From PALSA-555 sp035468285 (lineage in GTDB: Bacteria; Actinomycetota; Acidimicrobiia; IMCC26256; PALSA-555), in assembly GCA_035468285.1 (NCBI GenBank), contig DATISY010000059.1, forward strand, positions 1 through 22,953: 22,953 nucleotides of DNA, written 5' to 3'. Under the pieces are notes generated by a model. That model ran no database searches. It worked only from the letters and a program-made list of their open reading frames with translations, and had not been told where the DNA came from. The translations under genes and the position numbers were made by a program. Below, piece after piece: positions 13,178 to 20,763 of this stretch; the stretch's first letter is position 1, and every line of letters starts with the position of its first letter.

Positions 13178-13531
13178 CTAGACGCCGCAGCGGGCATGGA
13201 TCTTGGTGATCAAGTCGACCACTCTGTCGTGGCGCTTCTGGACCTGGTCGCGACGGGCCTCGAGGCGCTTCACGAGGTCGTCGCGGTGATGGGCCTTCGC
13301 GTCCGCGATCGCCTTGTTCAGCTGATCGAGCCGCTGCTCGCTCTTCACGCGTGCCGCGTCAAGCTGGGTCAGGCGGTCTTTGGCCTTGTCGCACCGGTTT
13401 GCCTTGGTCTGGCCGGTGGGAGCGCCGGGATTCGAGGGCGTGGTCGTCTGCGCGACGGCGATGCCCGCCGAAGCGAACGTCGCCACCCCGGCGATGATGA
13501 TCCCAGCGATGAGCCGACGAGTCCTGTTCAT
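13178..13531 (-). CDS. Small secreted helical (coiled-coil) protein
   Basis: A 117-residue exported protein. Residues 1-27 are a clear signal peptide (MNRTRR basic start, IIIAGVATFASAGIAV core, AVAQ cleavage). A short Pro/Thr/Gly linker (29-42) leads to a charged helical region at 45-112 rich in K, R, D, A, L and Q with heptad-like spacing (DRLTQLDAARVKSEQRLDQL), flanked by C47 and C115, which could pair in a hairpin of two antiparallel helices. No enzyme motif. The ATG at 13531 has AAGGGG at good spacing. Similar small secreted coiled-coil proteins occur in actinobacteria without assigned roles; cell-envelope or metal-binding roles are guesses. It is divergent from the gene at 13710. Confidence 0.75.
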   Translation of the reverse strand: MNRTRRLIAGIIIAGVATFASAGIAVAQTTTPSNPGAPTGQTKANRCDKAKDRLTQLDAARVKSEQRLDQLNKAIADAKAHHRDDLVKRLEARRDQVQKRHDRVVDLITKIHARCGV

Positions 13532-13676
13532 ATTCGTGTCCCCTTCTGGTGGTGGGTGCTGTCCGATCAGTTTCGGGTGGACACGTCATCGCCGTGTAAG
13601 CCCTGGATGAGGCCCCCACCATCGTTCGGGAGCGGCTCGTCGGCGCTTCCAATTCCGGCCGGGGCGGCGCGACCCG

Positions 13677-13682
13677 TACGCT
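13677..13682 (+). promoter_or_regulatory. Candidate -10 box (TACGCT) upstream of the 152-residue protein
   Basis: TACGCT lies 27 bases before the ATG at 13710 and predicts a leader of about 20 bases that contains the GGAG ribosome-binding site. No clear -35. Confidence 0.3.
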
Positions 13683-13709
13683 GAAGCAACCGAACGGAAC
13701 GGAGCCCAC

Positions 13710-14168
13710 ATGGCCGATCGATCCCTCTTCACCGACGACGAGTGGAAGGCGCTGACCGAAGCGCCGCTGCGCATCACGCTGGCGCTCGTCGCCGTCGGGC
13801 CGCACGGCCCTATCTCGGTCGTGAAGGAAGCCGCGGCGAGCGCCCGGGAGGTCGCGCGCCCCAAGGAGCAGGGGCCGGCCGACCAGCTCATCGCCGAGAT
13901 CGCGAAAGAGGCGGGAAGCCGCGAGGCCCGCCACGACGTCGAGGCGCACCACGGCCAGAGCCCCGAGCAGGTCGCGGATGCCGCACTCAACGACCTGACC
14001 GCGGCGGCCGCCACGGTCGACAAGCTCCCACCCGACGAGGCAGCCGAGGTGCGCGCCTGGTTCCTCGACGTCGCGCACGCCGTCGCAGCCGCCGCGAAAT
14101 CCGTTACCCCCGAGGAGCAGGCCATCGTCGACCGCATCGCCCAGGTCTTCGGGGCGTCGACGATCTGA
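13710..14168 (+). CDS. Conserved hypothetical helical protein
   Basis: A 152-residue soluble, all-helical, Ala/Glu/Asp-rich protein. Readable blocks are FTDDEWKALTEAPLRITLALVA (7-28), GPISVVKEAAASAREVARPKE (33-53), DQLIAEIAKEA (57-67), LPPDEAAEVRAWFLDVAHAV (106-125) and VTPEEQAIVDRIAQVFG (132-148). The last two blocks resemble the helix pair found in TerB-like folds, where a growth or defect-sensing role has been proposed, but key acidic positions cannot be confirmed by eye, so I leave it unnamed. ATG 13710 has GGAG at 6 bases. No signal or membrane segment. It stands alone between the divergent secreted protein and the leader of the helicase gene. Confidence 0.7.
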   Translation: MADRSLFTDDEWKALTEAPLRITLALVAVGPHGPISVVKEAAASAREVARPKEQGPADQLIAEIAKEAGSREARHDVEAHHGQSPEQVADAALNDLTAAAATVDKLPPDEAAEVRAWFLDVAHAVAAAAKSVTPEEQAIVDRIAQVFGASTI

Positions 14169-14576
14169 CGAACCCGCCGGCCTCGCCGCCGGGCGCTGCG
14201 CGACGCAACCTGTGAAGCTCGGCGAGACGACCGACGCCGTCGGCGCGCCGCAGAACGGTCCGGCGGACGGGCCGGCCGTGATGGTCACCTGGCCGGATAG
14301 CGCCCGCACGGGCACGTCGATCGCTTTGCCGCGATTGACCCGTTTCGGGAAGAAACCCGGGGATGCCTGCTACGCTGGTGCTGTTCTCGTTTGCGTCACG
14401 ACGACGCGGCGGGGGCTCGCATTTGGGTAATCGCATTCTCTCCGCGATACGGGCCCGGTGACGCTCCATGCGTCACGGTGATCGGGTCAGCGTCTCGGGG
14501 GCCGTTTCGTTCACCCCTTCGTGAGACCTGACCTGCTGCCACCGAGGCAGCCAACCGATCTGGAGTCCGTTCCCCC
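14169..14576 (+). promoter_or_regulatory. 408-base gap: promoter and structured leader of helicase-CSD gene
   Basis: No gene is convincing here. An extended -10 element TGCTACGCT ends at 14376 and would start transcription near 14383, leaving a leader of about 190 bases. The leader contains three potential hairpins: GCGTC/GACGC (14393-14407), ATCGC/GCGAT (14430-14448) and GTGACGC/GCGTCAC (14458-14476). GCGTCAC also occurs at 14393-14399, so GTGACGC could pair with either copy, giving mutually exclusive folds. A weak GGAG lies 11 bases before the ATG at 14577. Long structured leaders are known for cold-shock genes; that this one is temperature-sensing is inference. Confidence 0.4.
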
Positions 14577-15980
14577 ATGTCCATCCCCTTCGCCGAGCTC
14601 GGCGTCCCCGCTGATCTCGTCTCGACCCTGAAGGCCCGCGGCGTGCACCGCCCCTTCCCCATCCAGGAGCTCACCGTCCCCGACGGCTTGGCCGGTCGCG
14701 ACCTCTCCGGGCGCGCCCCGACTGGTTCCGGCAAGACCCTCGCCTTCGGTATCCCGCTCGTGGCCCGGATCGGGCGCGCCGAGCCCAAGAAGCCCCGCGC
14801 CCTGGTCTTGGTTCCCACCCGTGAGCTCGCCGCCCAGGTGAGCGGCGAGCTGCTCTGGCTCGGTCGGGGCCGCAAGCTGCGCGTCGCCGCGGTGTACGGC
14901 GGCGCCGGGTTCGGCAATCAGCTGAAAGCCTTGCGCAAGGGCGTCGACGTCCTCGTCGCCTGCCCGGGGCGCCTGACCGACCTCCTCGAGCGCAACGAAG
15001 TCGACCTGGGCTCGGTCGAGATGGTCATCGTCGACGAGGCCGACCGCATGGCCGACATGGGCTTCCTCCCCGTCGTCCAGCGCCTCCTCGACCGCACCCC
15101 CACGACCCGCCAGACGCTGCTGTTCTCGGCGACCCTCGACGGGGCCGTGAACACGCTCATCCGGCGCTACCAGCGCGATCCGGTGCGTCACCTTCTCCCC
15201 GAGGCGCCACTCCTCGCCGAGCATCTCTTCTGGAAGGTCGAACGCGACGACCGGGTGCAGCTCACCGCCGACGTCATCAAGGCGGCCGGCCCGACCATCG
15301 TGTTCTGTCGAACCAAGCACGGCACCGACCAGCTGGCCAAGAAGCTGTCACGGATCGGGGTCCGGGTGGAAGCCATCCACGGCAACCGCTCCCAAGGGCA
15401 ACGCGAACGCGCGCTGGCGGCCTTCAGTGACGGCAAGGCGGACGCGCTCGCCGCGACCGACGTCGCCGCGCGCGGCATCCACGTTGACGACGTGGCCTGC
15501 GTCGTCCACTACGACCCGCCCAACGACGCCAAGGACTACACCCACCGCTCAGGACGTACCGCCCGCGCCGGCGCCAACGGTGTCGTCGTGTCCCTCGTCG
15601 GACGTGACCAGGCCCGCGACGTCGCGAGCCTCCAGCGCGCCCTCGGCTTCCCGACCGGTGCTACCCCCGTGACCACCGACGCGCTGGGCTCGCTCACCCC
15701 CGATGGCCGCCGCCACCAGCACGCCTCGGCGACGACGAATGCTCCCGCCGCGTCGCCCACGACGAACAACCCGAGCGGCAGCATCAAGTGGTTCGACGCC
15801 CGCAAGGGCTTCGGGTTCATCGAACGGGCCCACGGCAACGACCTGTTCGTCCACGTGTCCGCGATCGCCGGTGGCGCCCACCAGCGCCTCGAAGAGGGCC
15901 AGCACGTCGAGTTCGACATCGGTCCCGGCCGCAAAGGCGACGAAGCCCGTAACGTTCGCGTTCTGGTGTCCCAGACGTAG
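14577..15980 (+). CDS. DEAD-box RNA helicase with C-terminal cold-shock domain
   Basis: A 467-residue fusion. The helicase core has a Q-motif (PFPIQELTVP, 26-35), Walker A APTGSGKT (47-54), PTREL (80-84), DEAD (153-156), SAT (184-186), motif IV IVFCRT (241-246), TDVAARG (294-300) and HRSGRTAR (323-330), so all ATPase and RNA-binding motifs are intact. A Thr/Ala/Pro/His linker (about 362-400) leads to a full cold-shock domain at 401-466 with RNP1 KGFGFI (410-415) and RNP2 LFVHVS (423-428). The enzyme should unwind short RNA duplexes while the CSD holds single strands, as in ribosome assembly or mRNA remodelling in the cold. Typical DeaD/RhlE proteins have basic or RRM-type tails instead. ATG 14577 fits the family start. 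It is followed 33 bases later by a lysine-rich peptide gene. Confidence 0.93.
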   Translation: MSIPFAELGVPADLVSTLKARGVHRPFPIQELTVPDGLAGRDLSGRAPTGSGKTLAFGIPLVARIGRAEPKKPRALVLVPTRELAAQVSGELLWLGRGRKLRVAAVYGGAGFGNQLKALRKGVDVLVACPGRLTDLLERNEVDLGSVEMVIVDEADRMADMGFLPVVQRLLDRTPTTRQTLLFSATLDGAVNTLIRRYQRDPVRHLLPEAPLLAEHLFWKVERDDRVQLTADVIKAAGPTIVFCRTKHGTDQLAKKLSRIGVRVEAIHGNRSQGQRERALAAFSDGKADALAATDVAARGIHVDDVACVVHYDPPNDAKDYTHRSGRTARAGANGVVVSLVGRDQARDVASLQRALGFPTGATPVTTDALGSLTPDGRRHQHASATTNAPAASPTTNNPSGSIKWFDARKGFGFIERAHGNDLFVHVSAIAGGAHQRLEEGQHVEFDIGPGRKGDEARNVRVLVSQT

Positions 15981-16013
15981 ATCACTGCTGTCTTAGATCA
16001 CGGAGGAGCCGAG

Positions 16014-16124
16014 ATGGCCGACAAGTCGCCCAAGAAGGTCGAGTCCAAGAAGCCGGGCAAGACCCTCAAGGAGAAGCGCGCCGCGAAGAACCAGAAGCGA
16101 CGCGAGGGCCGAAGCGGCTCCTGA
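16014..16124 (+). CDS. 36-residue lysine-rich basic peptide
   Basis: ATG at 16014 to TGA at 16122-16124 encodes MADKSPKKVESKKPGKTLKE followed by KRAAKNQKRREGRSGS: 14 of 36 residues are Lys or Arg and there are no hydrophobic segments. A near-ideal GGAGGAG lies 5 bases upstream (16002-16008) and third positions are strongly G/C, so expression is likely despite the size. Short K/R-rich proteins with a TLKEKRAAK core are widespread in actinobacteria as I recall, usually unnamed; RNA or DNA binding is the obvious inference. Placed 33 bases after the helicase-CSD stop on the same strand, it is probably co-transcribed and may join the same RNA-handling function. Confidence 0.72.
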   Translation: MADKSPKKVESKKPGKTLKEKRAAKNQKRREGRSGS

Positions 16125-16152
16125 CGGTCTCGCCGAAGCCGCGACGGGCCGG

Positions 16153-17916
16153 TCACGGGTTGCCCAGGTCGACCGTCGCCGTCAGGGTGCGCTCATCGAA
16201 CTGGCTCAGCAACGGCCGGGCCGTCACCCGCCACGACCCCGACAACGGGATCGTGAACCCAGACGCCAGGTAGTGCCCGGTGCCGAGGGGTGTCAAGGGC
16301 ACGACGAGCGGCGGGATCTTCCGTGCCGCGAGGTCGAGCGTGAGCCGCAAATCCTGGACCGTCTTCGGTTTCCCGCTGGATGTCAGGACACTGACGTGCA
16401 GGTCGTTCGCGCCCGCCCTGCCCGGCGTGAACAGGACATCGACCGACAAGCCCGACGATCGCAGGGTCGTCTCGACGAGATTGGCGGTCCTGCCCGACGC
16501 GGCGTCGCTCCGCGACGGCGGCGCGTTGACGAGGAGCGCAGTCACTGCGAGGACCGCGCCCCCGGCGGCGATCTCGACCCACACCGAACGGCGAAGGGTC
16601 CGGAGAGTCCGCGCCTCCTGGGCCGCCCCGGGTTCGCCGTTCGCGGAATCGTCGGCCCCGCCCGCCACGATCGGGACCGCACGTCTCGACCCGAACCGGG
16701 ACGCGGGGAACAGGTGGACCACGATCTCCCGGCTGAACGAGGCCAGCACCACCATCCCGGCGAACACGATCACCTTCACGATGAGGAGGCGCCCGTAGTC
16801 GGTGCTCCGCAACTCCCCCAAGGACCCGACCTGCCGCCATGCCTGGAACGTCCCCGTCGCGACGATGACGGCCAGGCAGGCCGTTGCGACCCGCGACCAG
16901 CGCGGCAACGCCTCGCGCAGCTGCGCCACACCACGACCAGGCAGGAGCACCGCCCCGAGGAGGACCAGCCCGCCGAGCCAGACGCCGACCGCGAGCACAT
17001 GCAGGGTGTCGGCCACGATCGCGAGCGTGACCCACCGCCCGGTCACCGCGTGTCCGGCGTATCCCGGCGTCGCGGCGAGCGCCACGCCCACCAGCACAGC
17101 CAGCGGCACCACCACCCGGGCGAGCCGACGGGTGACCTGACCGGCCGGGACCGTCGCGGCATAGAGGACCGGGAGGGCCGCGACGAGCAGTACCAGCCGG
17201 GCGAGCGCGACCTGCCCGAACCGGATCGTCACGGTGTGGCTCAGCAACGAGAGATGGATCGCGTCGCCGAGAGCCAACCCCGCGGCGTAGGGGCCATAGA
17301 GGAACAAGCCCGCCACCGTGCCGATGACGAGCACGACCCAAGCACCGACGAGGAGACCGCGTGCCCGCGTCGACGTCCGAGCACCCGGCCAGACCGCCAG
17401 CGCGAACGCGACGGCCCCCAGGAGCAACGCCAGGCCCGCGAAGACCAGCCAGCGTGCTACGCCGTATGCCACCCCGACCACGGGGTCACCGCCCTGTTGG
17501 GCGAGCAGCCGCTGCGCGAGCCTCCGGGCCGCGGGACTCGACGCGTTGCCCGTGTTCCCGACCTGGAAGGTGAACGCGCCCGCGACCGGATGGGTGTCAG
17601 CGGACGTGACGCGCCACGTCACGACGTACGAGCCCTTCGCGAGCCCCGACACCCGGAGGCGCACCACCGGCCCCCGGACCTCGGTCCCGCCGGTGTCGAC
17701 CCGGCTGCCCCCACGGTCATAGACCCGCACCGCGCCGAGCGCGGCGCTGACCGGACTGTCGAAGCGCAACGCGATGGCGGACGGGGACCGGGCCAGTACC
17801 GCGCCGGGTGCCGGATCCGACTGCAGGAGTGTGGCGTGCGCGGAGGCCGGGGACGCCAACAGGACGACGGACACCGCCGCGACGAGCAGCACGGCGGCCG
17901 CCCGTCGGACCGTCAC
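16153..17916 (-). CDS. Copper resistance protein, CopC-CopD fusion
   Basis: A 587-residue membrane protein. The signal peptide (1-26) ends SPASA, leaving His27 as the new N-terminus, and with D107 and H109 (TSADTHPVAG) this matches the Cu(II) site of CopC. CopC spans 27-121. The CopD membrane domain follows at about 145-410 with some eight transmembrane segments, including HVLAVGVWLGGLVLLG near the middle, the usual CopD signature. After a soluble linker and one more helix, a C-terminal beta domain (about 470-587) resembles the YcnJ/FixH-like extracellular module (SGLSVDVLFTPGRAGANDL, then GSWRVTARPLL). The fusion is thought to take up or handle copper across the membrane. The GTG at 17916 agrees with the signal peptide. 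It lies 66 bases downstream of the His-rich exported protein and is the last gene of the cluster, convergent with the helicase group. Confidence 0.9.
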   Translation of the reverse strand: MTVRRAAAVLLVAAVSVVLLASPASAHATLLQSDPAPGAVLARSPSAIALRFDSPVSAALGAVRVYDRGGSRVDTGGTEVRGPVVRLRVSGLAKGSYVVTWRVTSADTHPVAGAFTFQVGNTGNASSPAARRLAQRLLAQQGGDPVVGVAYGVARWLVFAGLALLLGAVAFALAVWPGARTSTRARGLLVGAWVVLVIGTVAGLFLYGPYAAGLALGDAIHLSLLSHTVTIRFGQVALARLVLLVAALPVLYAATVPAGQVTRRLARVVVPLAVLVGVALAATPGYAGHAVTGRWVTLAIVADTLHVLAVGVWLGGLVLLGAVLLPGRGVAQLREALPRWSRVATACLAVIVATGTFQAWRQVGSLGELRSTDYGRLLIVKVIVFAGMVVLASFSREIVVHLFPASRFGSRRAVPIVAGGADDSANGEPGAAQEARTLRTLRRSVWVEIAAGGAVLAVTALLVNAPPSRSDAASGRTANLVETTLRSSGLSVDVLFTPGRAGANDLHVSVLTSSGKPKTVQDLRLTLDLAARKIPPLVVPLTPLGTGHYLASGFTIPLSGSWRVTARPLLSQFDERTLTATVDLGNP

Positions 17917-17982
17917 TGGACGCTCATCGCCGTTCGGCGTCCGGTCTCCACGATGGGTCCGGCTGGTACCGAGCGGTCGGGG

Positions 17983-18756
17983 CTAGCCGTTGACGTTGCC
18001 GACCTTCCCGCCCAGGTCTGGGTGCTCGGCGCTGAAGATGCCCCATGAACTCGGCCATCCGTCCGCGACCCACGCGTGCATCATCCATAGCGAGTCGAGC
18101 TTGATCTTGGTCCCGCCTCGCGCTGCGCACGTGGCCGCGTCGGTGCTCTCGGCTCCGACCACCACCGCTCCCCGCAGGCACAGACCGCCGTTGAGGTTGT
18201 GCTGGTGCCAGATGTCGTTCGGGCCCGCGAATCCTTCGGGTGGCTTCGCGCCCGACAGGGCCGCGTAGCTGAGGCCGACGATCTTCGATGTGGGCGCGGT
18301 CCCGTCGTAGAGCAGCATCGCGGGGTGCGCCACGTCGAACCCACCGAGGTACGCGCCGTTGATGTAGTGGGCCCCGATGCAGGGCACATAGGTGGTGGTC
18401 ATGTGGTACCCGGCTGCCTCGGCGGACTGCACCGTCGGGAACTGGACTGTGACCTGGTGCGCGGCGGCGAGCTGGCTCGCGAGGAGGTTCCTGGTCGCCG
18501 GGTCGGTGATCGCGGTCCACGGGAACGGTCCCCGGTGACCGTGCTCGGTCTGACCCGAGGACGCGGGCGGCCCGGACACCTCACAGGGCGTGCTCCCCGT
18601 CAGGCCCGTCGTCACCGCGCCATGCACGTGCCCACCGGCGGCACCCACTGCGATGGACGCCGACGCGGTCGTGGAGGGCGGCCCGGGATCAAGGAGCAGC
18701 ATGGCGCCGGCCCCGACGACGAGGCCGAACACGAGCACCGACAGCAGTCGTCCCAT
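17983..18756 (-). CDS. His/Cys-rich exported or membrane-anchored protein, function unknown
   Basis: A 257-residue protein. Residues 5-22 form an N-terminal hydrophobic segment (signal anchor or signal peptide), the rest is extracytoplasmic. Histidines cluster as HVH (43-45), EHGH (71-74), H100, H118, H130, H144, WHQH (183-186), MMH (226-228) and H245; four cysteines are C58, C126 (VPCIGAHYIN), C193 (LNGGLC) and C210. The blocks GYHMTTTYVPCIGAHYING, AHPAMLLYDG, GPNDIWHQHNLNGG and LWMMHAWV look like one conserved domain I have seen annotated only as hypothetical. Many His, Met and Cys residues next to CopC-CopD suggest copper or another metal, and the paired cysteines fit oxidation by the upstream thioredoxin/CcdA pair; both are inference. 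The ATG at 18756 has GGGGGAC upstream and TACGCT at 18797-18802. Confidence 0.72.
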   Translation of the reverse strand: MGRLLSVLVFGLVVGAGAMLLLDPGPPSTTASASIAVGAAGGHVHGAVTTGLTGSTPCEVSGPPASSGQTEHGHRGPFPWTAITDPATRNLLASQLAAAHQVTVQFPTVQSAEAAGYHMTTTYVPCIGAHYINGAYLGGFDVAHPAMLLYDGTAPTSKIVGLSYAALSGAKPPEGFAGPNDIWHQHNLNGGLCLRGAVVVGAESTDAATCAARGGTKIKLDSLWMMHAWVADGWPSSWGIFSAEHPDLGGKVGNVNG

Positions 18757-18796
18757 CCCATGTCCCCCGTGACCTGCAACGTGTTGGTCGCCGACG

Positions 18797-18802
18797 AGCG
18801 TA
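18797..18802 (-). promoter_or_regulatory. Candidate internal -10 box (TACGCT) for His-rich gene
   Basis: On the minus strand TACGCT lies in the 99-base gap between CcdA and the His-rich gene, about 41 bases before the ATG at 18756. It would let the His-rich protein and CopC-CopD be expressed apart from the thioredoxin/CcdA pair. Confidence 0.3.
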
Positions 18803-18855
18803 GCCCTCGGCCGGTCCGCCCACGCCGGACCGGTCCGCGGTGGTGCGCAGCCCGC

Positions 18856-19560
18856 TCAAAGACCGGGGACCGCGGGCGTGAACCGAGCGAGATACGAGGT
18901 GAGGTGCCCGTACGTTCCGGTGGCCAACAGGACGCCGAGCACGACGAGGAGCACACCGGCGACGCGCTCGATGATTGCGCTTGCGCGTCGCAGGCGGTCA
19001 CCGAGCGATGGGAAGGACGCGAGGCCGAGCGCGGCGAGCATGAACGGCACCCCGATCCCGAACGCGTACGCGACGAGGAGAAGCGCACCGCGGCCCGCCT
19101 GCCCGTCGTGCGCCGCGACGGTCAACGCGGCCGCGAGCAGCGGACCGACGCACGGGGTCCACGCGGCCCCGAAGGCCACCCCGACGACGAACGGGCGGAT
19201 CGGACCGGACAGGTTCGGAAGTCGGTGCACGAGTCGACGCTCACGGACCAGCCGGCCCCGGACGACACCGAGGAGCGCGAGGCCCATGATGATGACGATC
19301 ACGCCGCCGACGCGCTGCACGCCGGTCTGCACGTCGTGCAGCGACGAGCCGACCAGCCCCGCGGCCGCGCCGAGCCCGGCGAACACGACGGCGAAGCCGA
19401 GCACGAACACGAACGTCGCCGGCACGGCGCGTGCCGGGTCGCGGGCGTCGGCCGCCTCGCCCGCGATGATCCCGAGGTATGCCGGCAGGAGGGGCACGAT
19501 GCAGGGCGCGAGGAATGACGCCACGCCGGCGCCGAAGAGCGCGACGAGCTGGCCGGCCAC
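18856..19560 (-). CDS. ccdA: Cytochrome c biogenesis/thiol-disulfide transporter, CcdA family
   Basis: A 234-residue protein of six transmembrane segments that passes reducing equivalents from cytoplasmic thioredoxin to extracytoplasmic thiols. The paired cysteines are C20 (FLAPCIVPLLPAYLG) and C137 (AAWTPCVGPLLAAAL), each followed by Pro at the canonical position. Length matches stand-alone CcdA rather than full DsbD. The GTG at 19560 begins 3 bases after the stop of the thioredoxin-like gene, so the two are almost surely translationally coupled and work as donor and acceptor. In mycobacterial DipZ the same modules form one chain, CcdA first. The downstream partners suggest substrates among copper-handling proteins or cytochromes. 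Confidence 0.92.
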   Translation of the reverse strand: MAGQLVALFGAGVASFLAPCIVPLLPAYLGIIAGEAADARDPARAVPATFVFVLGFAVVFAGLGAAAGLVGSSLHDVQTGVQRVGGVIVIIMGLALLGVVRGRLVRERRLVHRLPNLSGPIRPFVVGVAFGAAWTPCVGPLLAAALTVAAHDGQAGRGALLLVAYAFGIGVPFMLAALGLASFPSLGDRLRRASAIIERVAGVLLVVLGVLLATGTYGHLTSYLARFTPAVPGL

Positions 19561-19563
19561 GCG

Positions 19564-20676
19564 TTAGGCGCCGAACGTGAACGCGAAGGCCTGGACCCCG
19601 GGGGCGCGCGCGGTGAGCCGCAGGGTGTGGTCCTCGATCGACGGGCCGAGCACCAACCGGTACAGGTCCGAACCCGAGACGCGCACGAACGTCGTCCCCT
19701 GCGCGTCGACCATGGTCTGGGTGGTCCGGTCGGTGGAGGGGAGCGGCTTGCCGTCGAGCTCGACGGTGACGTCGACCGGTTGGCCGGTCGCGCCGGCCAT
19801 GACGAGGTTCACGTCGCGGGCCCGGTAGCTGAGGACGACCGCGGCGCCGGGCGCCGTCGCCTGGACCCGCTGTCCGCTGGCCAGCCACGGGCCGACGAGC
19901 CGAGCGTCACCGGACCGGAGGGCCCCGGGATCGGGGTAGGTCACCAGGCCGGGCTGCGCGCGGGCGGTGCCGTGGTCGAGGCCGAGGTAGGTCTCTTGGG
20001 TCACGCCCTGGGGCTGTTGGGGGGGCTGGCCCAGGTCGCTCGAGCTGACGACCTTGGCGCGCGGCGCCGACGTCGGGATTCCGAGGAGCTTGCGGAGGAC
20101 GTCCTCGGTGGTCGAGTACTGGCCTTCGCCGATGTCTTGGTAGCGGAGATGACCCTGACGGTCAGCGACCCACTGCTGGGGCCAGTACATCGCTCCGAAC
20201 TGGTTCCAGATGGCCATGTCGTCGTCGAGCGCGACGGGGTAGTCGACGTTCAGGCGCTTGACCGCCGACGCCACGTTGCTGTGGTCCTTCTCGAAGTCGA
20301 ACTCGGGCGAGTGGATCCCGACCACGACGAGGCCGTCCTGCCGATACCGGTCGTACCAGGAGCGCAGATACGGGAGGGTGCGGACGCAGTTGACACAGGA
20401 GTAGGTCCAGAAGTCGTAGACGACGACCTTGCCCTGGAGGTCGGTCGGGGTCAGCGGCGGCGAGTTGAGCCAGGACTTGGCGTCGGTGAGCGCCGGGGGT
20501 GGTGGACCGACCGGCAGATGGGAGATGTCGGTGCCGCCGGCAACGCTGTTCGGGCTGGACTGACCGGCGACGACGATGCCCGCGACGGCGAACACGGCCA
20601 GCGCCACGAACAGCACGAGGTACTTGCGCCGGCCCGCGGTGGGCGGGCTCCCGTCGGCATTCGACGCTGTGCTCAT
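19564..20676 (-). CDS. Membrane-anchored thioredoxin-like protein with DipZ C-terminal domain
   Basis: A 370-residue protein. One N-terminal transmembrane helix (residues 18-38) anchors it. The TlpA/AhpC-TSA-type thioredoxin domain (about 65-200) carries the redox pair C94/C97 in DFWTYSCVNCVRTLPYL. A C-terminal beta domain (about 235-370, SYRARDVNLVMAG, LDGKPLP, YRLVLGPSIEDHTLRLTARAPGVQAFAFTFG) matches the domain at the C-terminus of DipZ (Thioredoxin_10 of Pfam, as I recall). It probably accepts electrons from CcdA and reduces extracytoplasmic disulfides. The ATG at 20676 is preferred over 20688, because AGGAG falls between the two and serves the former. The gene sits 87 bases downstream of NDH-2 and 3 bases upstream of CcdA. 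Confidence 0.9.
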   Translation of the reverse strand: MSTASNADGSPPTAGRRKYLVLFVALAVFAVAGIVVAGQSSPNSVAGGTDISHLPVGPPPPALTDAKSWLNSPPLTPTDLQGKVVVYDFWTYSCVNCVRTLPYLRSWYDRYRQDGLVVVGIHSPEFDFEKDHSNVASAVKRLNVDYPVALDDDMAIWNQFGAMYWPQQWVADRQGHLRYQDIGEGQYSTTEDVLRKLLGIPTSAPRAKVVSSSDLGQPPQQPQGVTQETYLGLDHGTARAQPGLVTYPDPGALRSGDARLVGPWLASGQRVQATAPGAAVVLSYRARDVNLVMAGATGQPVDVTVELDGKPLPSTDRTTQTMVDAQGTTFVRVSGSDLYRLVLGPSIEDHTLRLTARAPGVQAFAFTFGA

Positions 20677-20763
20677 CCTGCTCCTCATACGTCACCGGGA
20701 ACCGGAAGGATGCCTCGGCCATAGTGGCCGTCCTCGCCCTCAGGGTGACGTCGGGGACCGGGG

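Noticed and set aside
14342..14364. GTTT-N13-GGGGAT as a further sigma-F/B promoter
   Set aside because: The spacer is too short and the -10 deviates; the extended -10 at 14369-14376 is a better candidate.
14335..14376. TTGACC paired with TACGCT as a sigma-A promoter
   Set aside because: The spacing is 30 bases, far outside 16-19.
14212..14430. Plus-strand 72-codon open frame upstream of the helicase
   Set aside because: No ribosome-binding site, no recognisable sequence, and it covers the candidate promoter and leader hairpins.
16273..18048. Plus-strand 591-residue open frame opposite CopC-CopD
   Set aside because: It consists of Arg/Asp/Gly/His-rich repeats typical of the antisense of a high-GC membrane protein gene.
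18199..19518. Plus-strand 439-residue open frame opposite CcdA and the His-rich gene
   Set aside because: Antisense shadow with no domain or motif.
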